Numbered from the stretch's first letter, positions 1 to 13,725 are shown. The stretch: DNA of 64,000 nt from Helichrysum umbraculigerum (GCA_949592205.1 CATIUR010000003.1:162677759-162741758); one strand, 5' to 3'. Numbers and translations: made by a program. The notes: generated by a model not told the origin, from the sequence alone.

Positions 1-1980
1 GTCAACTACTATACATTGACCAACATATTTAATTCGAAAACTCATTGTTTGGGCGATTTACACAATTGAGCATCAAAACAACAATTCAAAAGAAAGAAGC
101 ATATTCTAACCATAAGAATGCTCCATATCCATGTCAATAGCTTCTCATAACCCTTCTATCCACATGTCTCTATCAAAACATCAACCTACAACATAAACAC
201 TGAAACGGGTAAGCACAACTGCTTAGTGAGTACACAGGCAAATCAAACAAGCAATTCACATAAACACAAAATCATTGATCTCTGAAAACACTGAACACTG
301 ATCACTGAGCACCATACCACATCGATATGCATGCTAACACTATTTCACTGAGTACCATACCACAACGGTATGCATACTAACACTGTTTCACTATATAAGC
401 ATATTCCATAAAATCCACAAACTACATAATCACCCAACAATCGATTCACATAACATTATAACTACACTATCTTCATTAATTAATCCACATATGAAAACAC
501 ATTTTCTTCCACCCAATTGTGTAGCCTCTTGCTCGGAAGCAATCCGGATCCAACACAATCGAATCATACACTATCAATTCAAAATAACATCATAACTACA
601 TAATCTCAATTATTTAATCCACATAAATTAACACATTAATTTTCACCCAATTGTGTAGCCTCTTACCCAACAGTAATCCGGATCCAACACAATTGAATCA
701 TACACTATTCTCCACCAATTCTTTCCTTTACCTTCAAGCTAGTGACATACTCATTACTCGCTAATGAGATAATCACTACTGACTTTTCCAAATAACATGT
801 ATTCACATAACAATTAAGCATAACAAGTAATTTAACACAATTAACTATTATAAGCAATAAACATAAATAAACAAACTTAACAATTAACTTTCCTTGATTG
901 TGCAAACCTTTAGCCCGCAAGCTATACGGTACTACACAACCAAATCACCTGTTTAACCCCCCGTATCACTCACCACAATCTCTTAAATGACGATTTCACC
1001 ATCTTGATCAACATAAGCATCCACTTCTTCAATCCCTATCATAAAGTACATAACACATAACAACATGTTTAAACACTAATCAATCATCCACATAATCTCA
1101 TTACTTCCTCCCCCACTTTGATTTCACTAGTTAAATCTTTAGTTAATCACATTAAACTACTTCTTTAATCACTTTTAACTCTCACTAATAAAACTCTTAC
1201 CACACATATTCATCATCATAATCATACTCTATAAGTATCACTAGTTTCATAATTAAACTTATTAACATCATCTTAACATAAACTCTAGAATTACTCAAGA
1301 ACACTAAATCATAATTTCTTCACTTTCATCATGTTATATGATTTTCAACAACTTTTATAACACTAATTAACACTAACTACACCAAATTAAACCATAACTT
1401 CAAGTTATAATCATGATTCTTCAAAACCCTCATAATTATTCAAGAACACAAATCATAAATTCATCACTTCCAACATGTTATATAACTACTAACAATCATA
1501 AAAACACTAACTAACACTAATTCAATCAATTTCTAGCTTCAATTTCGGATTAAAACCCTCATTCATACAAAACCCATCAAAATCTCATAAAACCCCAAAA
1601 CCCTAGGTTAAATCATGGAAGAATTCAACTTACTTGAGCTAGAAGATGATGAAAGGAAGATTAATTCGAATCTCTAAAGCTTGAATCATGAATTGAATTG
1701 AAGGAATTGGAAGTTAGAATCGTCCCTGAGGTTTTTCTCTTTTTCTCTCGCTCTCTCTAAAACACTTTGGAATGTTTTTAGATGAATATTGGATAAACAT
1801 ATACTGTACGTACATATCTATATAAGTCGGTCTAATTATTTTATCCCCTTTAAACTCTACAGTCTGGAACCGATAAAACCGTTTACGTTTTTCACTATAT
1901 CTCATTATCTACATAATAATATTTCGTAATAAAAATATATCCGTGTACGATATTAATTTTCTGAAATTTGGGGTGTTACA
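1..1980 (-). repeat. Element A, LTR copy 1 (partial)
   Basis: These are the first 1980 bp, in element orientation, of the 2861-bp LTR; the remaining 881 bp lie left of the window. The element-sense start TGTAACACCCC is at 1980. The small ORFs at 705-920 and 1714-1905 recur in every LTR copy only because the DNA is duplicated; they match nothing I recognise. Confidence 0.88.
304..711 (-). repeat. Short direct repeats inside the element A LTR
   Basis: Two side-by-side repeats are visible. Around 304-392 a 40-45 bp unit containing ACCATACCACA and TATGCAT occurs twice. Around 513-711 a unit of about 135 bp begins with CACCCAATTGTGTAGCCTCT and contains AATCCGGATCCAACACAAT; it also occurs twice. 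Both recur in the other LTR copies at +3672 and +7344. Confidence 0.7.
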
Positions 1981-2791
1981 ACTCTCCCCCACTTATTTCA
2001 TTCGTGTCCTCACGAATGGCACTCGTACTACCCAGTCTCAATACTATCTCTACTCATGCACAAACACTTAATCATAACTGAGCACTTCACGTAATTCACT
2101 GATTATACATATTATCAATACTAACTCTACAAGCTCTTAATCATATATCCCTTACATATTGGTTTCACATAATAAGTGAAATACAAATCACTAAGTACAA
2201 GTCTATTTCTCCTACTACCTCTATTATCTCCTCTTTTCATAATATCTAACCCGTAATTCACATATGTTAAACACCTCTTCCCTTACATTCTATTCTAACA
2301 ATCACATTAAATCACTTTGATATTTGATAACTCCAACAATTCCATGTGAACTAGCATAATACAACTACGGTGATCAGGCGTAGACATATTATGTTATACA
2401 CACTTCATTCTCAAGCTATCTCATATCATTGTTTTTCAATGTGATTTCCACACCAGTACATAACATACAATTCATTTAACAGTTAACACACAATAACTAA
2501 TTTAACAATTAAACACATAGTCAAAAACTACTTCACTATTCTATCCATTTTGAACACATGCACAAAACTGCAACTAATAACTCCTTATATGCACTTACTC
2601 TTATCTCTGGCAACCATCTCTGTACTCAATTATCCATTTATCATCGCATAATCAGATTAATCCAAATAAATCACATTAACCATTAAACATAATCATAATC
2701 ATAACAAATCAAACAACACATAATGGTTTAAGTTCAAGCAATCCTATCATGGATCACCTAACTCTCTTAAACCATTGCTCTGATACCAACT
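1981..2791 (-). other. Element A internal region, copy 1 (non-coding)
   Basis: 811 bp between two LTRs. On the minus strand it opens with the primer site at 2788-2777 and closes with the purine tract GTGGGGGAGAGT touching the LTR at 1980. Just before that tract is a GTGAGGACACGAAT-type motif like that at the 3' end of chromovirus pol. No open frame of note is present, so gag and pol must be supplied in trans. Confidence 0.85.
2777..2788 (-). other. Primer-binding site, element A copy 1
   Basis: The minus strand reads TGGTATCAGAGC three bases inside the LTR end. This is the standard plant motif complementary to the 3' end of initiator tRNA-Met. An identical site lies at 6449-6460. Confidence 0.9.
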
Positions 2792-2944
2792 TGAAACGCC
2801 CCGAAAACAGAACCATTTTTTTTTTTACCTAACACTGAAAACACACTCTATTAGGTCCCACATCTAAAATATGACATTACAGACTCTTATATCGTTCCCT
2901 TAATCAAATAATGACTCAAATAACAAAAATGTGAATTTACAAGA

Positions 2945-3101
2945 GATTCCCCAGGAATGACTCTCATTCCTCAGGAATCAGACATGCTGTTAACACTTGG
3001 ATTCGGATTCCCCAGGAATGACTCTCGTTCCCCAGGAATCAGGGTTGCTGTTAGAACTTAAGTTCAGATTCCTCAGGAATGACTCCGATTCCCCAGGAAT
3101 C
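2945..3101 (-). repeat. Hairpin array in element A LTR copy 2 (three units)
   Basis: Three hairpins at 2945-2979, 3005-3040 and 3067-3101. Each has 14-nt arms of the type GATTCCCCAGGAAT and ATTCCYCAGGAATC, and a 6-8 nt loop starting GACTC. Spacers of about 25 bp share TGCTGTTA in the first two. The period is about 61 bp. Confidence 0.85.
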
Positions 3102-5299
3102 AGGGCTGCACACAAACTAATACCAAAATACGAATTTCCGACGCGCATAACTTTTTACTCGTAAACACTTAGACCCTGAAAATTTGCAGGCACCTCCATA
3201 ATGCCAAACTGAAACTTTCTATTTTTGCACTTTTTCAAAATTCACGTTTTACGAGAAAATGGACATATAACCACTTTTCGACCATTTTAACCACTTTTTT
3301 TGACTACAACTCAAATCACAAACCACACACAATTAAACTCTACTCTTTTGCACACTTATTTAACTCCTCAAAACAAACTTGAAGCAAATAAAAACCAACC
3401 CATGACACCACCACACATTAAATTCACCACATGACCACTTTCAACCCATTTTGACACCTTAATGACCCATTTCATAATTCAACCATTTTTCAACCAATTC
3501 AACACTCAAACCACATTTGTTTGACCAATTCAAGGCTATTGACAATGTGTCCACTTCACATTTGACCAACCAATCACATTTCACCACTTTAACCCAAACC
3601 AAACCAATCATACGACTTCATACACTTGACAACCACATACACTAGACACCATAACTCTGTTTGACTTTCAAAGTCAACTACTATACATTGACCAACATAT
3701 TTAATTCGAAAACTCATTGTTTGGGCGATTTACACAATTGAGCATCAAAACAACAATTCAAAAGAAAGAAGCATATTCTAACCATAAGAATGCTCCATAT
3801 CCATGTCAATAGCTTCTCATAACCCTTCTATCCACATGTCTCTATCAAAACATCAACCTACAACATAAACACTGAAACGGGTAAGCACAACTGCTTAGTG
3901 AGTACACAGGCAAATCAAACAAGCAATTCACATAAACACAAAATCATTGATCTCTGAAAACACTGAACACTGATCACTGAGCACCATACCACATCGATAT
4001 GCATGCTAACACTATTTCACTGAGTACCATACCACAACGGTATGCATACTAACACTGTTTCACTATATAAGCATATTCCATAAAATCCACAAACTACATA
4101 ATCACCCAACAATCGATTCACATAACATTATAACTACACTATCTTCATTAATTAATCCACATATGAAAACACATTTTCTTCCACCCAATTGTGTAGCCTC
4201 TTGCTCGGAAGCAATCCGGATCCAACACAATCGAATCATACACTATCAATTCAAAATAACATCATAACTACATAATCTCAATTATTTAATCCACATAAAT
4301 TAACACATTAATTTTCACCCAATTGTGTAGCCTCTTACCCAATAGTAATCCGGATCCAACACAATTGAATCATACACTATTCTCCACCAATTCTTTCCTT
4401 TACCTTCAAGCTAGTGACATACTCATTACTCGCTAATGAGATAATCACTACTGACTTTTCCAAATAACATGTATTCACATAACAATTAAGCATAACAAGT
4501 AATTTAACACAATTAACTATTATAAGCAATAAACATAAATAAACAAACTTAACAATTAACTTTCCTTGATTGTGCAAACCTTTAGCCCGCAAGCTATACG
4601 GTACTACACAACCAAATCACCTGTTTAACCCCCCGTATCACTCACCACAATCTCTTAAATGAAGATTTCACCATCTTGATCAACATAAGCATCCACTTCT
4701 TCAATCCCTATCATAAAGTACATAACACATAACAACATGTTTAAACACTAATCAATCATCCACATAATCTCATTACTTCCTCCCCCACTTTGATTTCACT
4801 AGTTAAATCTTTAGTTAATCACATTAAACTACTTCTTTAATCACTTTTAACTCTCACTAATAAAACTCTTACCACACATATTCATCATCATAATCATACT
4901 CTATAAGTATCACTAGTTTCATAATTAAACTTATTAACATCATCTTAACATAAACTCTAGAATTACTCAAGAACACTAAATCATAATTTCTTCACTTTCA
5001 TCATGTTATATGATTTTCAACAACTTTTATAACACTAATTAACACTAACTACACCAAATTAAACCATAACTTCAAGTTATAATCATGATTCTTCAAAACC
5101 CTCATAATTATTCAAGAACACAAATCATAAATTCATCACTTCCAACATGTTATATAACTACTAACAATCATAAAAACACTAACTAACACTAATTCAATCA
5201 ATTTCTAGCTTCAATTTCGGATTAAAACCCTCATTCATACAAAACCCATCAAAATCTCATAAAACCCCAAAACCCTAGGTTAAATCATGGAAGAATTCA

Positions 5300-5498
5300 A
5301 CTTACTTGAGCTAGAAGATGATGAAAGGAAGATTAATTCGAATCTCTAAAGCTTGAATCATGAATTGAATTGAAGGAATTGGAAGTTAGAATCGTCCCTG
5401 AGGTTTTTCTCTTTTTCTCTCGCTCTCTCTAAAACACTTTGGAATGTTTTTAGATGAATATTGGATAAACATATACTGTACGTACATATCTATATAAG
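5300..5498 (-). promoter_or_regulatory. Putative promoter and leader of element A (TATA box and GTAAGT)
   Basis: On the minus strand a TATATAG box is followed by a purine-rich GAGAGAGCGAGAGA leader and, about 190 bp after the box, CTCAAGTAAGTT, a good plant 5' splice donor match. The same TATA, leader, GTAAGT order is seen in LTRs B and K. Whether a transcript starts or is spliced here is inferred. Confidence 0.5.
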
Positions 5499-5652
5499 TC
5501 GGTCTAATTATTTTATCCCCTTTAAACTCTACAGTCTGGAACCGATAAAACCGTTTACGTTTTTCACTATATCTCATTATCTACATAATAATATTTCGTA
5601 ATAAAAATATATCCGTGTACGATATTAATTTTCTGAAATTTGGGGTGTTACA

Positions 5653-6463
5653 ACTCTCCCCCACTTATTTCATTCGTGTCCTCACGAATGGCACTCGTAC
5701 TACCCAGTCTCAATACTATCTCTACTCATGCACAAACACTTAATCATAACTGAGCACTTCACGTAATTCACTGATTATACATATTATCAATACTAACTCT
5801 ACAAGCTCTTAATCATATATCCCTTACATATTGGTTTCACATAATAAGTGAAATACAAATCACTAAGTACAAGTCTATTTCTCCTACTACCTCTATTATC
5901 TCCTCTTTTCATAATATCTAACCCGTAATTCACATATGTTAAACACCTCTTCCCTTACATTCTATTCTAACAATCACATTAAATCACTTTGATATTTGAT
6001 AACTCCAACAATTCCATGTGAACTAGCATAATACAACTACGGTGATCAGGCGTAGACATATTATGTTATACACACTTCATTCTCAAGCTATCTCATATCA
6101 TTGTTTTTCAATGTGATTTCCACACCAGTACATAACATACAATTCATTTAACAGTTAACACACAATAACTAATTTAACAATTAAACACATAGTCAAAAAC
6201 TACTTCACTATTCTATCCATTTTGAACACATGCACAAAACTGCAACTAATAACTCCTTATATGCACTTACTCTTATCTCTGGCAACCATCTCTGTACTCA
6301 ATTATCCATTTATCATCGCATAATCAGATTAATCCAAATAAATCACATTAACCATTAAACATAATCATAATCATAACAAATCAAACAACACATAATGGTT
6401 TAAGTTCAAGCAATCCTATCATGGATCACCTAACTCTCTTAAACCATTGCTCTGATACCAACT
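5653..6463 (-). other. Element A internal region, copy 2 (non-coding)
   Basis: An 811-bp repeat of 1981-2791, with primer site at 6449-6460 and purine tract at the 5653 edge. No coding frame. Confidence 0.85.
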
Positions 6464-9324
6464 TGAAACGCCCCGAAAACAGAACCATTTTTTTTTTTAC
6501 CTAACACTGAAAACACACTCTATTAGGTCCCACATCTAAAATATGACATTACAGACTCTTATATCGTTCCCTTAATCAAATAATGACTCAAATAACAAAA
6601 ATGTGAATTTACAAGAGATTCCCCAGGAATGACTCTCATTCCTCAGGAATCAGACATGCTGTTAACACTTGGATTCGGATTCCCCAGGAATGACTCTCGT
6701 TCCCCAGGAATCAGGGTTGCTGTTAGAACTTAAGTTCAGATTCCTCAGGAATGACTCCGATTCCCCAGGAATCAGGGCTGCACACAAACTAATACCAAAA
6801 TACGAATTTCCGACGCGCATAACTTTTTACTCGTAAACACTTAGACCCTGAAAATTTGCAGGCACCTCCATAATGCCAAACTGAAACTTTCTATTTTTGC
6901 ACTTTTTCAAAATTCACGTTTTACGAGAAAATGGACATATAACCACTTTTCGACCATTTTAACCACTTTTTTTGACTACAACTCAAATCACAAACCACAC
7001 ACAATTAAACTCTACTCTTTTGCACACTTATTTAACTCCTCAAAACAAACTTGAAGCAAATAAAAACCAACCCATGACACCACCACACATTAAATTCACC
7101 ACATGACCACTTTCAACCCATTTTGACACCTTAATGACCCATTTCATAATTCAACCATTTTTCAACCAATTCAACACTCAAACCACATTTGTTTGACCAA
7201 TTCAAGGCTATTGACAATGTGTCCACTTCACATTTGACCAACCAATCACATTTCACCACTTTAACCCAAACCAAACCAATCATACGACTTCATACACTTG
7301 ACAACCACATACACTAGACACCATAACTCTGTTTGACTTTCAAAGTCAACTACTATACATTGACCAACATATTTAATTCGAAAACTCATTGTTTGGGCGA
7401 TTTACACAATTGAGCATCAAAACAACAATTCAAAAGAAAGAAGCATATTCTAACCATAAGAATGCTCCATATCCATGTCAATAGCTTCTCATAACCCTTC
7501 TATCCACATGTCTCTATCAAAACATCAACCTACAACATAAACACTGAAACGGGTAAGCACAACTGCTTAGTGAGTACACAGGCAAATCAAACAAGCAATT
7601 CACATAAACACAAAATCATTGATCTCTGAAAACACTGAACACTGATCACTGAGCACCATACCACATCGATATGCATGCTAACACTATTTCACTGAGTACC
7701 ATACCACAACGGTATGCATACTAACACTGTTTCACTATATAAGCATATTCCATAAAATCCACAAACTACATAATCACCCAACAATCGATTCACATAACAT
7801 TATAACTACACTATCTTCATTAATTAATCCACATATGTAAACACATTTTCTTCCACCCAATTGTGTAGCCTCTTGCTCGGAAGCAATCCGGATCCAACAC
7901 AATCGAATCATACACTATCAATTCAAAATAACATCATAACTACATAATCTCAATTATTTAATCCACATAAATTAACACATTAATTTTCACCCAATTGTGT
8001 AGCCTCTTACCCAACAGTAATCCGGATCCAACACAATTGAATCATACACTATTCTCCACCAATTCTTTCCTTTACCTTCAAGCTAGTGACATACTCATTA
8101 CTCGCTAATGAGATAATCACTACTGACTTTTCCAAATAACATGTATTCACATAACAATTAAGCATAACAAGTAATTTAACACAATTAACTATTATAAGCA
8201 ATAAACATAAATAAACAAACTTAACAATTAACTTTCCTTGATTGTGCAAACCTTTAGCCCGCAAGCTATACGGTACTACACAACCAAATCACCTGTTTAA
8301 CCCCCCGTATCACTCACCACAATCTCTTAAATGACGATTTCACCATCTTGATCAACATAAGCATCCACTTCTTCAATCCCTATCATAAAGTACATAACAC
8401 ATAACAACATGTTTAAACACTAATCAATCATCCACATAATCTCATTACTTCCTCCCCCACTTTGATTTCACTAGTTAAATCTTTAGTTAATCACATTAAA
8501 CTACTTCTTTAATCACTTTTAACTCTCACTAATAAAACTCTTACCACACATATTCATCATCATAATCATACTCTATAAGTATCACTAGTTTCATAATTAA
8601 ACTTATTAACATCATCTTAACATAAACTCTAGAATTACTCAAGAACACTAAATCATAATTTCTTCACTTTCATCATGTTATATGATTTTCAACAACTTTT
8701 ATAACACTAATTAACACTAACTACACCAAATTAAACCATAACTTCAAGTTATAATCATGATTCTTCAAAACCCTCATAATTATTCAAGAACACAAATCAT
8801 AAATTCATCACTTCCAACATGTTATATAACTACTAACAATCATAAAAACACTAACTAACACTAATTCAATCAATTTCTAGCTTCAATTTCGGATTAAAAC
8901 CCTCATTCATACAAAACCCATCAAAATCTCATAAAACCCCAAAACCCTAGGTTAAATCATGGAAGAATTCAACTTACTTGAGCTAGAAGATGATGAAAGG
9001 AAGATTAATTCGAATCTCTAAAGCTTGAATCATGAATTGAATTGAAGGAATTGGAAGTTAGAATCGTCCCTGAGGTTTTTCTCTTTTTCTCTCGCTCTCT
9101 CTAAAACACTTTGGAATGTTTTTAGATGAATATTGGATAAACATATACTGTACGTACATATCTATATAAGTCGGTCTAATTATTTTATCCCCTTTAAACT
9201 CTACAGTCTGGAACCGATAAAACCGTTTACGTTTTTCACTATATCTCATTATCTACATAATAATATTTCGTAATAAAAATATATCCGTGTACGATATTAA
9301 TTTTCTGAAATTTGGGGTGTTACA
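6464..9324 (-). repeat. Element A, LTR copy 3 (complete, 2861 bp)
   Basis: The last complete LTR of the array; it ends TTACA at 9324, after which unrelated DNA (CGTGTTTGAA) begins. It shares the base near 8010 and 8332 with copy 1 rather than copy 2, and has its own change near 7836. Confidence 0.92.
6617..6773 (-). repeat. Hairpin array in element A LTR copy 3
   Basis: An exact positional copy (+3672) of the array at 2945-3101: three GATTCC...GGAATC hairpins with short GACTC-type loops. Confidence 0.85.
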
Positions 9325-11239
9325 CGTGTTTGAAATAATAATCAAATATGATTAAGCTAAACGTCATTTTATTTAAAATTTCATTTAATTAACATGGGTT
9401 ATACTTGAGAGTGGAGTCTATAACCTCTAATTCTAATTGAATAATAAACGATACGTGACGTGACTACAAATAAAAATTAAAAGTAGTGCACGTGTATAAT
9501 CCATGTGTAATGTATATTATACATACTTTCCCCATATTATTTAAATTAAAATTCTAAACATATTACTTCGAGTAGGGACATCTTATGATTCATTATAAAT
9601 TAGTAGCCTAAGTAAACTATATGCAAGCAGGTGGTCTATTATTGGATTAAAAAAGAAGAAAAGAAAAAAACAATAACATGTTAGGGCTTGAACCCAGCCC
9701 CGGCTCTAAGGGGTGAAACATGGGTTGCGACACAAAGCCTAACTTTTTAAGGGGCTCAAATTATCTATATGGTATATGATGAAAAATTAATTACGATATA
9801 AATGTTGCATGGGTTTAGCGGCCAAATCTTTAATAATTAATTCCAAGGTCTTGAGTTTGAGTCGTGGTTGTGACCATTTACTTGTTTTTTTCAAAAGTAA
9901 ATTAAAAGTTTGAATAAGGGGTTTAATTTGAAATTATAGTACAGGGACAACAAAATTCACGGGCAAGGCCAAACTTGAACCAAAAACTTAGAGGTCATAA
10001 GCAAACAAACTTTACCGTCAAACCAACTTATATCTGTAATAAATAAAGTAGGTTAAAACATAAAAGGAAAACAACCTACTATTTGTTAAGTGTTTGGTAA
10101 TTGATTTTAAGAAATAAATACAAGTGTTACATTTGGGTCAACATTAATAATATTCTCTTAAAGATACCAAGACTAGTATATTTTGTATTTACCATCCTAA
10201 TACCTAGTATATATCTTAGCTACAAAGATTAATGAAATCAAAAAGGATGACGTTGAACTTGAAATAGACTTTATATACTCTGTTTACAAGTTACTTTTCT
10301 GAAAGACAAAGTGATACCTTGATATAAAAATCCCAACCACAAAATTATTGAAGGGAAGTTGGATTCAGTCACATTAGCAGTATTCGTTCGAATTATTTTA
10401 GGTTCAAAGCACAAACCTCTTGTATAAACTAGACATATTCAACTATAAGAGGTCAGTTAGCTTGGTGTGAATGGATATAATGAAATGAACATTTAAATGA
10501 GTTGATCTTAAAATTATTATTCGTCGTGTGACTAGAATTAGTTTCATGCATGAAAAGAACTTCCTCATTATATGCACTAAACAATCTGCATTTCTATTAA
10601 ATCTGTTACGGGCATCTCCAATATATGTACTAAAAATTACAAAGCACTGTATAATCCTGCAAAATTATGGGTTGACTTTTGAAAGTCAAACAAGTCTTCG
10701 CTTTTCAGATACAAAAAACTCAAACAGCCATCAAACTTGATCAAATGCAGATTCTCCCTTGATAAATTTCTTTCCAATTCATCTCTCGTACCTGGTGCAC
10801 CAATATTTTCCCCAGTAACAATACACAAATTACATTCTTCAATCTTTTTCGTTTTGAAGTTAGACTATAGTAAGTCAAACTACCAAATTGCCAGTTGTAC
10901 ACCCATTTAGTAAGTCAAACTACCATTTGAGTTCTTCATTTCCTACTAAGTTGCCATCTTTTATCACTAAAATCATCTCCAGAAACATAGCAGTTATCAT
11001 GATCCAGCACCAAACATGAATCAGTCTAGATTGCAATTCAAACCAAATCAAACATCCATATTTTTAAATTCAATGGTTATACTCACTGTGCACCTGTCCT
11101 AATCAGCTTCCACCCCAATCCTCTTCATATCTGCAGTATTATCCAAATTGCCAGTTGACACTTTGACCCGGAAAAGTCAACAGCCAGAATAGTTTCATCA
11201 TCTCTTATGTGTTGTCAGGTAAAAATGCACCAGCTGTTA
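9325..11239. other. AT-rich intergenic DNA, no gene seen
   Basis: No convincing coding frame or complete element. Around 9800-9880 a short stretch (GTTTAGCGGCCAAATC, then GGTCTTGAGTTTGAGTCG) resembles tRNA-type A and B boxes and may be an eroded SINE. TTGACTTTTGAAAGTCAA near 10673 is a small palindrome. Neither is firm. Confidence 0.4.
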
Positions 11240-13008
11240 ATCTACATTTGTGTGTATTCACGTTTTTAATATTACCATAAATGGAAGATAGTTTGATTCA
11301 ACATCCGAAATGAAGAGTAATTTGTTTCGACATCTATGTGTATACACAGGTCCAAACTAAATATTATTATTTACAATATAAAATATAAATAAATATAAAG
11401 GAAGGAAAGTGCTTATTTGGGACGAACATGACAAGGCTACAACTACTACAATAAATGTAGTATACAAAGAGGTTTCGTAATAGATATGATGCTTTACGAT
11501 CATTTTCTACGAATACTACTATAATGAAATTCTCAGAGTCAACATAATTCAACTATGAATATTATTCTTACTTTATATTTTTTCAAAAGTAATTCATTAT
11601 TACTCTATATCATGCATCACAATATATTAAACAAAAATATTACAATTATGCACACCTATCTAATGACTCGATGAATCAATATTAAGAGCGCGAACAATAT
11701 TAAATCATCTTACGAAGCTTTTTAGTATCACGGCAATCTAAATATAGAATATATGTTTATTGAATCTCAATAATTATCATTTTCACAATTCGTTAGACTC
11801 AACTCACAATTCATTCATAAGAATCAAATAATGGAGTAATATATTTGTTACTATGAATATGAATGAAAATTAAATCTAATCGTGGCACTAACACATATAT
11901 TGTTATATGAAGATTACATTTCCTGCATAAATATAACAACAATATTTCAATCATTGAGTGACTATATCATCATTAGTTCTATATGTTTTCATGACCATAT
12001 GACCAACATTATTATATGGCGCCCCAAATTAAATTCTCATATCAATACGATCTAACCCTTTTGCATATATGTAATGATTATTAACTTTAAATCCCTATAA
12101 TAATAACAAAAATAAAATCTAAAAAGCATTTTCCTAACTAATTGATTTTACTCCAATAATATGATTTAGAACCACCGGATAATAAAACCAAGTGGGGGAA
12201 TATAAAATTTAAAATCCAAATATACGAAATATTATTTTATTCAACATTCATGTGTATATATTCACGGGTTTAACATTCAAATAAATAAAGAGATTGATTC
12301 AAAATCCGTGTATAGTCACAGTTTTGATTTAATATTCAAATGAACGAAGAATATATGTGTGTATTAACGGATTTACATTCACATAAACAAAAAATAGTTT
12401 GATTCAACATGTGTGTGTATTCATGGGTTTTAGATTCACATAAATTCGACATACATGTGTATACACGGGCTAACATTCACATAAACAAAAGATAGTTTGA
12501 TTCGCCATCCGTTTGAAATAATGATTTAACATTCACATAAACAAAATGTAGTTATATGTATCAGTTTTGAATGTGACAATGTCAAAAATGATTGAATATA
12601 CTAATTTGTGACGAACACGATCAACTTACAAATAATACGTCAAATGTAGTATACACAAAGGTACTACAAAAAAAAAAATGATGCCTTACGATCGATGCTC
12701 GGGACTACTCTATTACCATTTTATCGATTAACATTTTTCATGCTCAGAATATTCTTATTTCTACATGTACTGTTGGATATTTCATTAGTATTCTACAATT
12801 GTTATTTTCATTGTTAATATATGATTGTCTACATATTTTGCTGACATAAATTAAAATCTATAATTACGCAATTTAACTGATAATTAATACCTACTTAACT
12901 AATATCGACATTATTTAGCGATTACATATTAGCAATGGAAAATGTTACTTATATTTGGATAATTAAATTATCTTACAAAACCCGTGTATACACGGGTCTA
13001 TAATCTAG
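11240..13008 (+). mobile_element. Helitron-like element, 3' end certain, 5' end not located
   Basis: The right end is a textbook Helitron terminus: a perfect hairpin CCCGTGTATACACGGG (12981-12996), a short spacer, then CTAG at 13005-13008 followed by T. Between about 11240 and 12560 a degenerate unit repeats, with GTGTATTCACGGGTTTAACA followed by ACATAAACAAAAGATAGTTTGATTC. Each unit carries a partial copy of the terminal hairpin. No Rep/helicase gene is present, so it is non-autonomous. The left limit given is only where the repeats begin. Confidence 0.6.
12981..13008 (+). other. Helitron 3' terminal hairpin and CTAG
   Basis: An eight-base-pair perfect palindrome with no loop, eight bases of spacer, then CTAG before a T. 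This matches the known Helitron rule (hairpin, CTRR, insertion between A and T). Confidence 0.8.
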
Positions 13009-13170
13009 TACTTAATTAATAAATAAAAAATGATACGATGATTAATAAATTAAAATACATATGTATAGACTATAGAGTAGAAGGACCATAAAAAAGGAAA
13101 TATGACATATGAATGATCAATTGCGTGTTACGATTTATCATCAAAGGTGTATCCGAATCAATAATTATTT

Positions 13171-13725
13171 AATTAATTTGTTAACACCCTAATATTGGAA
13201 CTTTGGAAATTTTTCTATATCATGTTTACAATCTAAATTTTCTTTAAATTCAACATATTGGATGTGACATCATCCTTATACACAAGATACATGCGTGAAT
13301 ACTTAATATGAAAATTCATTTTACTAAAATTTAATAAAAATGCATTTTAATAGAATATATACATGACGATAATAAGTTTTTCCACACAAGTCCTAAAAAG
13401 ATGATTTTTCTCACACCTATTTAATCACACGGTTTCTCATCCTGAGGTTTTTAAAATCCATTTAATTAATTTGTTGATCGACAACCTAATATTGAAACAT
13501 TAGAAATTTTGCTATATCACGTTTAAAATCTAAATTTTCTTTTAATTCAACATATTGGATGTGTCATCATCCTACTCAAGATACATGTTTTACTAAAATG
13601 TTTTAACATGCATTTTAGTAGAATATATACATGACGATAATAAGTTTCTTCCACATAAATCCTAAAAAATGATGTCTTTACACACCTATCTAATCACACG
13701 GTTTCTCATCCTGAGGTTTTTAAAT
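13171..13725. repeat. Diverged tandem duplication, period about 293 bp
   Basis: AATTAATTTGTT at 13171 and at 13464 start two units that both run through CAACATATTGGATGTG, ATATATACATGACGATAATA and CACGGTTTCTCATCCTGAGG. The second unit has small deletions. Function unknown. Confidence 0.75.

Larger units (their letters stand above)
2792..5652 (-). repeat. Element A, LTR copy 2 (complete, 2861 bp)
   Basis: A full LTR with TG...CA ends (5652 to 2792 in element orientation). Element-sense landmarks are a TATATAG box near 5497-5491, a GTAAGT donor-like site at 5305-5300, and a palindrome cluster at 2945-3101, close to the LTR 3' end. It differs from the other two copies at about two positions (near 4342 and 4662). 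Confidence 0.92.
1..9324 (-). mobile_element. Element A: tandem LTR retrotransposon array, three LTRs and two internals
   Basis: The sequence repeats with an exact period of 3672 bp: position 1 recurs at 3673 and 7345. Each period holds one 2861-bp LTR (TGTAACACCCC at its start, GGGGCGTTTCA at its end, read on the minus strand) and one 811-bp internal region with a primer-binding site and a purine tract. The order is partial LTR, internal, LTR, internal, LTR. The copies differ at only a few bases by eye, for example near 490, 4342, 4662 and 7836. No coding capacity was found, so the element is non-autonomous with long LTRs and a short interior (LARD-like). The tail motif and the initiator-tRNA-Met-type primer site fit Ty3/gypsy chromoviruses. 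The array ends at 9324; its left edge is outside the window. Confidence 0.9.

Noticed and set aside
705..920. Small ORFs (71 and 63 residues) identical in each element A unit
   Set aside because: They are identical only because the DNA is recently duplicated. They lie in non-coding LTR, have low complexity and match no family I know.
10610..10640. GGGCATCTCCAA, a Tourist MITE-like end
   Set aside because: No matching opposite terminus or TTA duplication found nearby.
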